The notes under the pieces were generated by a model. It worked only from the letters and a program-made list of their open reading frames with translations, was not told the origin of the DNA and did not search any database. 64,000 nt of DNA, taken from NCBI RefSeq assembly GCF_000969645.2, contig NZ_CP014222.1, forward strand, positions 1,431,813-1,495,812, in the 5' to 3' direction. Every line of letters starts with the position of its first letter. Position 1 is the stretch's first letter. Origin of the DNA: Janthinobacterium sp. B9-8. GTDB lineage: Bacteria > Pseudomonadota > Gammaproteobacteria > Burkholderiales > Chitinibacteraceae. Below are positions 62,399-64,000 of the stretch, in pieces. Both the position numbers and the translations under genes were made by a program.

Positions 62399-63682
62399 TC
62401 AGCGCTCACGCGTCGCCATCACTTCAGCAACTGTGTAAAAGGATCCAAAGGCGAGAATTCTATCACTTTCCTCGGCCAGCTTACAGGCCGCAGTAAAAGC
62501 AAGAGGCACATTCTCATAAATATTTATTTTAGCAAGCGGTGCAAGCTTGCCGACAAGCTTCGCAAGTTGCTCTGGAGCGGCTGCGCGTGGCAGTTGTGGT
62601 GCGGCCAAATGCCAAACATCAATACGATCTGCCAATAATTCCACCACACCCGCAATATCTTTATCCGCCATCATCCCCATCACAGCATGGGTGACTGGGT
62701 AAAAGCCCATACTATCTAAATTAGCGCGTAAGACTTTAGCGGCATGCGGATTATGCCCCACATCCAGTACAACCGCCGGACGACCCGGTAAAACTTGAAA
62801 ACGCGCTGCTAATTCCACTTCCAGCAAACCACGCTTGATATCACCAATTGCAACCGGCAGCACTTCTTTTACCGCATCAAGCAGCGCCAGCACAACGGCA
62901 GCATTACCCAATTGATATTGGCCACGTAATGCAGGAAACGGCAGAGCGTGGCGGTGAACACCCGCCTTATTCCACCATGTCCACTGCTGACCTTCAGCCT
63001 GTTTTTCAAAACCAAAATCCTGACCGATCAATTGCAGATTTGCGCCCATACGCTGCGCTTCTGCGATCAAGGTATGGGGCGGCTCAGGGTCTGCACAAAT
63101 TGCAATTTTGCCCGGGCGGTAAACTCCCGCTTTTTCATGGCCAATCGCTTCACGCGTGTCACCCAAGTACGCTTGGTGATCCAAACCAACATTCACTACC
63201 GCAGAAGCAAATGGCTCAAAAACATTAACAGCATCTAAACGCCCACCCAAGCCCACCTCAAGCACGGCCACATCAACGCCCGCCACCATAAACTGCTGCA
63301 TGGCAGCTAAAGTGCCAAATTCAAAGTAAGTGAGTGAGACATCTGCGCGCGCGACCTCAATGGCCTGAAAGCTAGCCACAATCGCAGCATCAGCAGCAGG
63401 CACAAGGTTAATTGCTACCCGTTCCTGATAGTGCAATAAATGGGGCGAGGTATAAGTACCTACCTTATAACCTGCGGCACACAAAATACTGGACAGCATA
63501 GTGCATACCGAACCTTTGCCGTTTGTCCCCCCTACCAGTAATACAGGAAAATCGGGCTTTAAACCCAAAGCATCACGCACGCGAGCAACCCGCTCCAGCC
63601 CCATATCAATGGCACTGGGGTGAAGTTGTTCTAAATGGGAAAGCCACGCATCAAGGGAGAGGGAATCAAACGGGATAGGCAT
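62399..63682 (-). CDS. folC: Folylpolyglutamate/dihydrofolate synthase
   Basis: A 427-residue Mur-ligase-like enzyme that makes dihydrofolate from dihydropteroate and adds glutamates to folates. The ATP loop is LVGGTNGKGSVCTMLSSIL. Further marks are YTSPHLLHYQERVAIN, VLEVGLGGRLDAVNVF, LDHQAYLGDTREAIGHEKAGVYR and LDVGHNPHAAKVL. It overlaps accD by one base (TGATG), as in the accD-folC pair of many proteobacteria. Confidence 0.97.
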   Translation of the reverse strand: MPIPFDSLSLDAWLSHLEQLHPSAIDMGLERVARVRDALGLKPDFPVLLVGGTNGKGSVCTMLSSILCAAGYKVGTYTSPHLLHYQERVAINLVPAADAAIVASFQAIEVARADVSLTYFEFGTLAAMQQFMVAGVDVAVLEVGLGGRLDAVNVFEPFASAVVNVGLDHQAYLGDTREAIGHEKAGVYRPGKIAICADPEPPHTLIAEAQRMGANLQLIGQDFGFEKQAEGQQWTWWNKAGVHRHALPFPALRGQYQLGNAAVVLALLDAVKEVLPVAIGDIKRGLLEVELAARFQVLPGRPAVVLDVGHNPHAAKVLRANLDSMGFYPVTHAVMGMMADKDIAGVVELLADRIDVWHLAAPQLPRAAAPEQLAKLVGKLAPLAKINIYENVPLAFTAACKLAEESDRILAFGSFYTVAEVMATRER

Positions 63683-64000
63683 CAGTTGAGGGCTGGCTGT
63701 TTAGAAAGAAGGGTCATTAGTTGCGCTAATTTCTGGCGCATTTCACGGCGATCAACAATCATATCAATCGCGCCTTTTTGCAATAAGAATTCAGAACGCT
63801 GAAAACCTTCTGGCAGTGTTTCACGCACCGTTTGCTCGATCACACGCGGGCCAGCAAAACCAATCAACGCACCCGGCTCGGCCATGACCACATCGCCCAG
63901 AAAAGCAAAAGAAGCAGATACGCCGCCCATGGTCGGATCGGTCAAAATCGAAATAAAGGGGAGTTTTTTATCCGCAAGCTTAGTTAGAATGGCGCTGGTT
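63682..64000 (-). CDS. accD: Acetyl-CoA carboxylase carboxyltransferase subunit beta, C-terminal part
   Basis: Partial gene, open at the right edge. The ~105 C-terminal residues are present: [43 protein letters not shown] and [27 protein letters not shown], which are very conserved in AccD. With AccA it moves the carboxyl group to acetyl-CoA to make malonyl-CoA. folC follows with a one-base overlap. Confidence 0.96.
   Translation of the reverse strand, partial: TSAILTKLADKKLPFISILTDPTMGGVSASFAFLGDVVMAEPGALIGFAGPRVIEQTVRETLPEGFQRSEFLLQKGAIDMIVDRREMRQKLAQLMTLLSKQPALN

Overview
The window looks like a chromosome segment of a betaproteobacterium of the order Neisseriales, probably close to Iodobacter and other Chromobacteriaceae. 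This rests on the gene order accD-folC-dedD(SPOR)-cvpA-purF...metZ, the pyrG-kdsA-eno-ftsB string, a giant NAD-dependent glutamate dehydrogenase, a phaB-type reductase and moderate GC. The assignment is inferred from gene content and style; no search was run. Housekeeping blocks alternate with stretches of singletons, gene debris and mobile DNA.

Layout. 0-6.3 kb: 3' end of the glutamate dehydrogenase gene, a decayed chemotaxis-receptor fragment, a coiled-coil orphan, then prfB and lysS, split by a GxxExxY gene between long inverted repeats. 6.5-23 kb: an accessory stretch holding an AT-rich nuclease-like gene, GNAT and VOC proteins, three GFA-family genes, small exported proteins, modABC molybdate uptake, a patatin-like lipase, a YidD paralogue, and several broken genes (a frameshifted GNAT, a CYTH stub, a HAD tail). 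pdxJ lies at its end. 23-33.8 kb: mdfA-type efflux, mnmC with an eroded methyltransferase half, a MocR regulator, then ftsB, eno, kdsA, pyrG and an SDR.

34.1-41.3 kb: phaB, then a degenerate chromosomal integron. Only the last ~37 codons of the integrase survive. An IS481-family element lies between this stub and the cassettes and abuts a cassette core site. At least nine cassettes follow on the + strand. Four are copies of one ORF-less cassette with a shared 90-bp attC, set between cassettes that carry genes (YjdF-like, DUF2314-like, exported, serine hydrolase, small unknown).

41.3-54.6 kb: remnants, ettA, a YkgJ cysteine-cluster protein, hemG, ndpA, argP, a DUF4442 thioesterase-like protein, an enoyl-CoA hydratase, a truncated acyl-CoA ligase and uhpABC without uhpT. 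54.7-64 kb: ddlA, a repeat-rich patch, metZ, a GAF/HD-GYP protein, purF, cvpA, an SPOR protein, folC and the 3' part of accD, all on the minus strand.

The best candidates for something new are the amplified ORF-less cassette of the integron and the inverted-repeat-bounded GxxExxY unit, which has solo or internally deleted relatives elsewhere in the window. No rRNA, tRNA or CRISPR array was seen.
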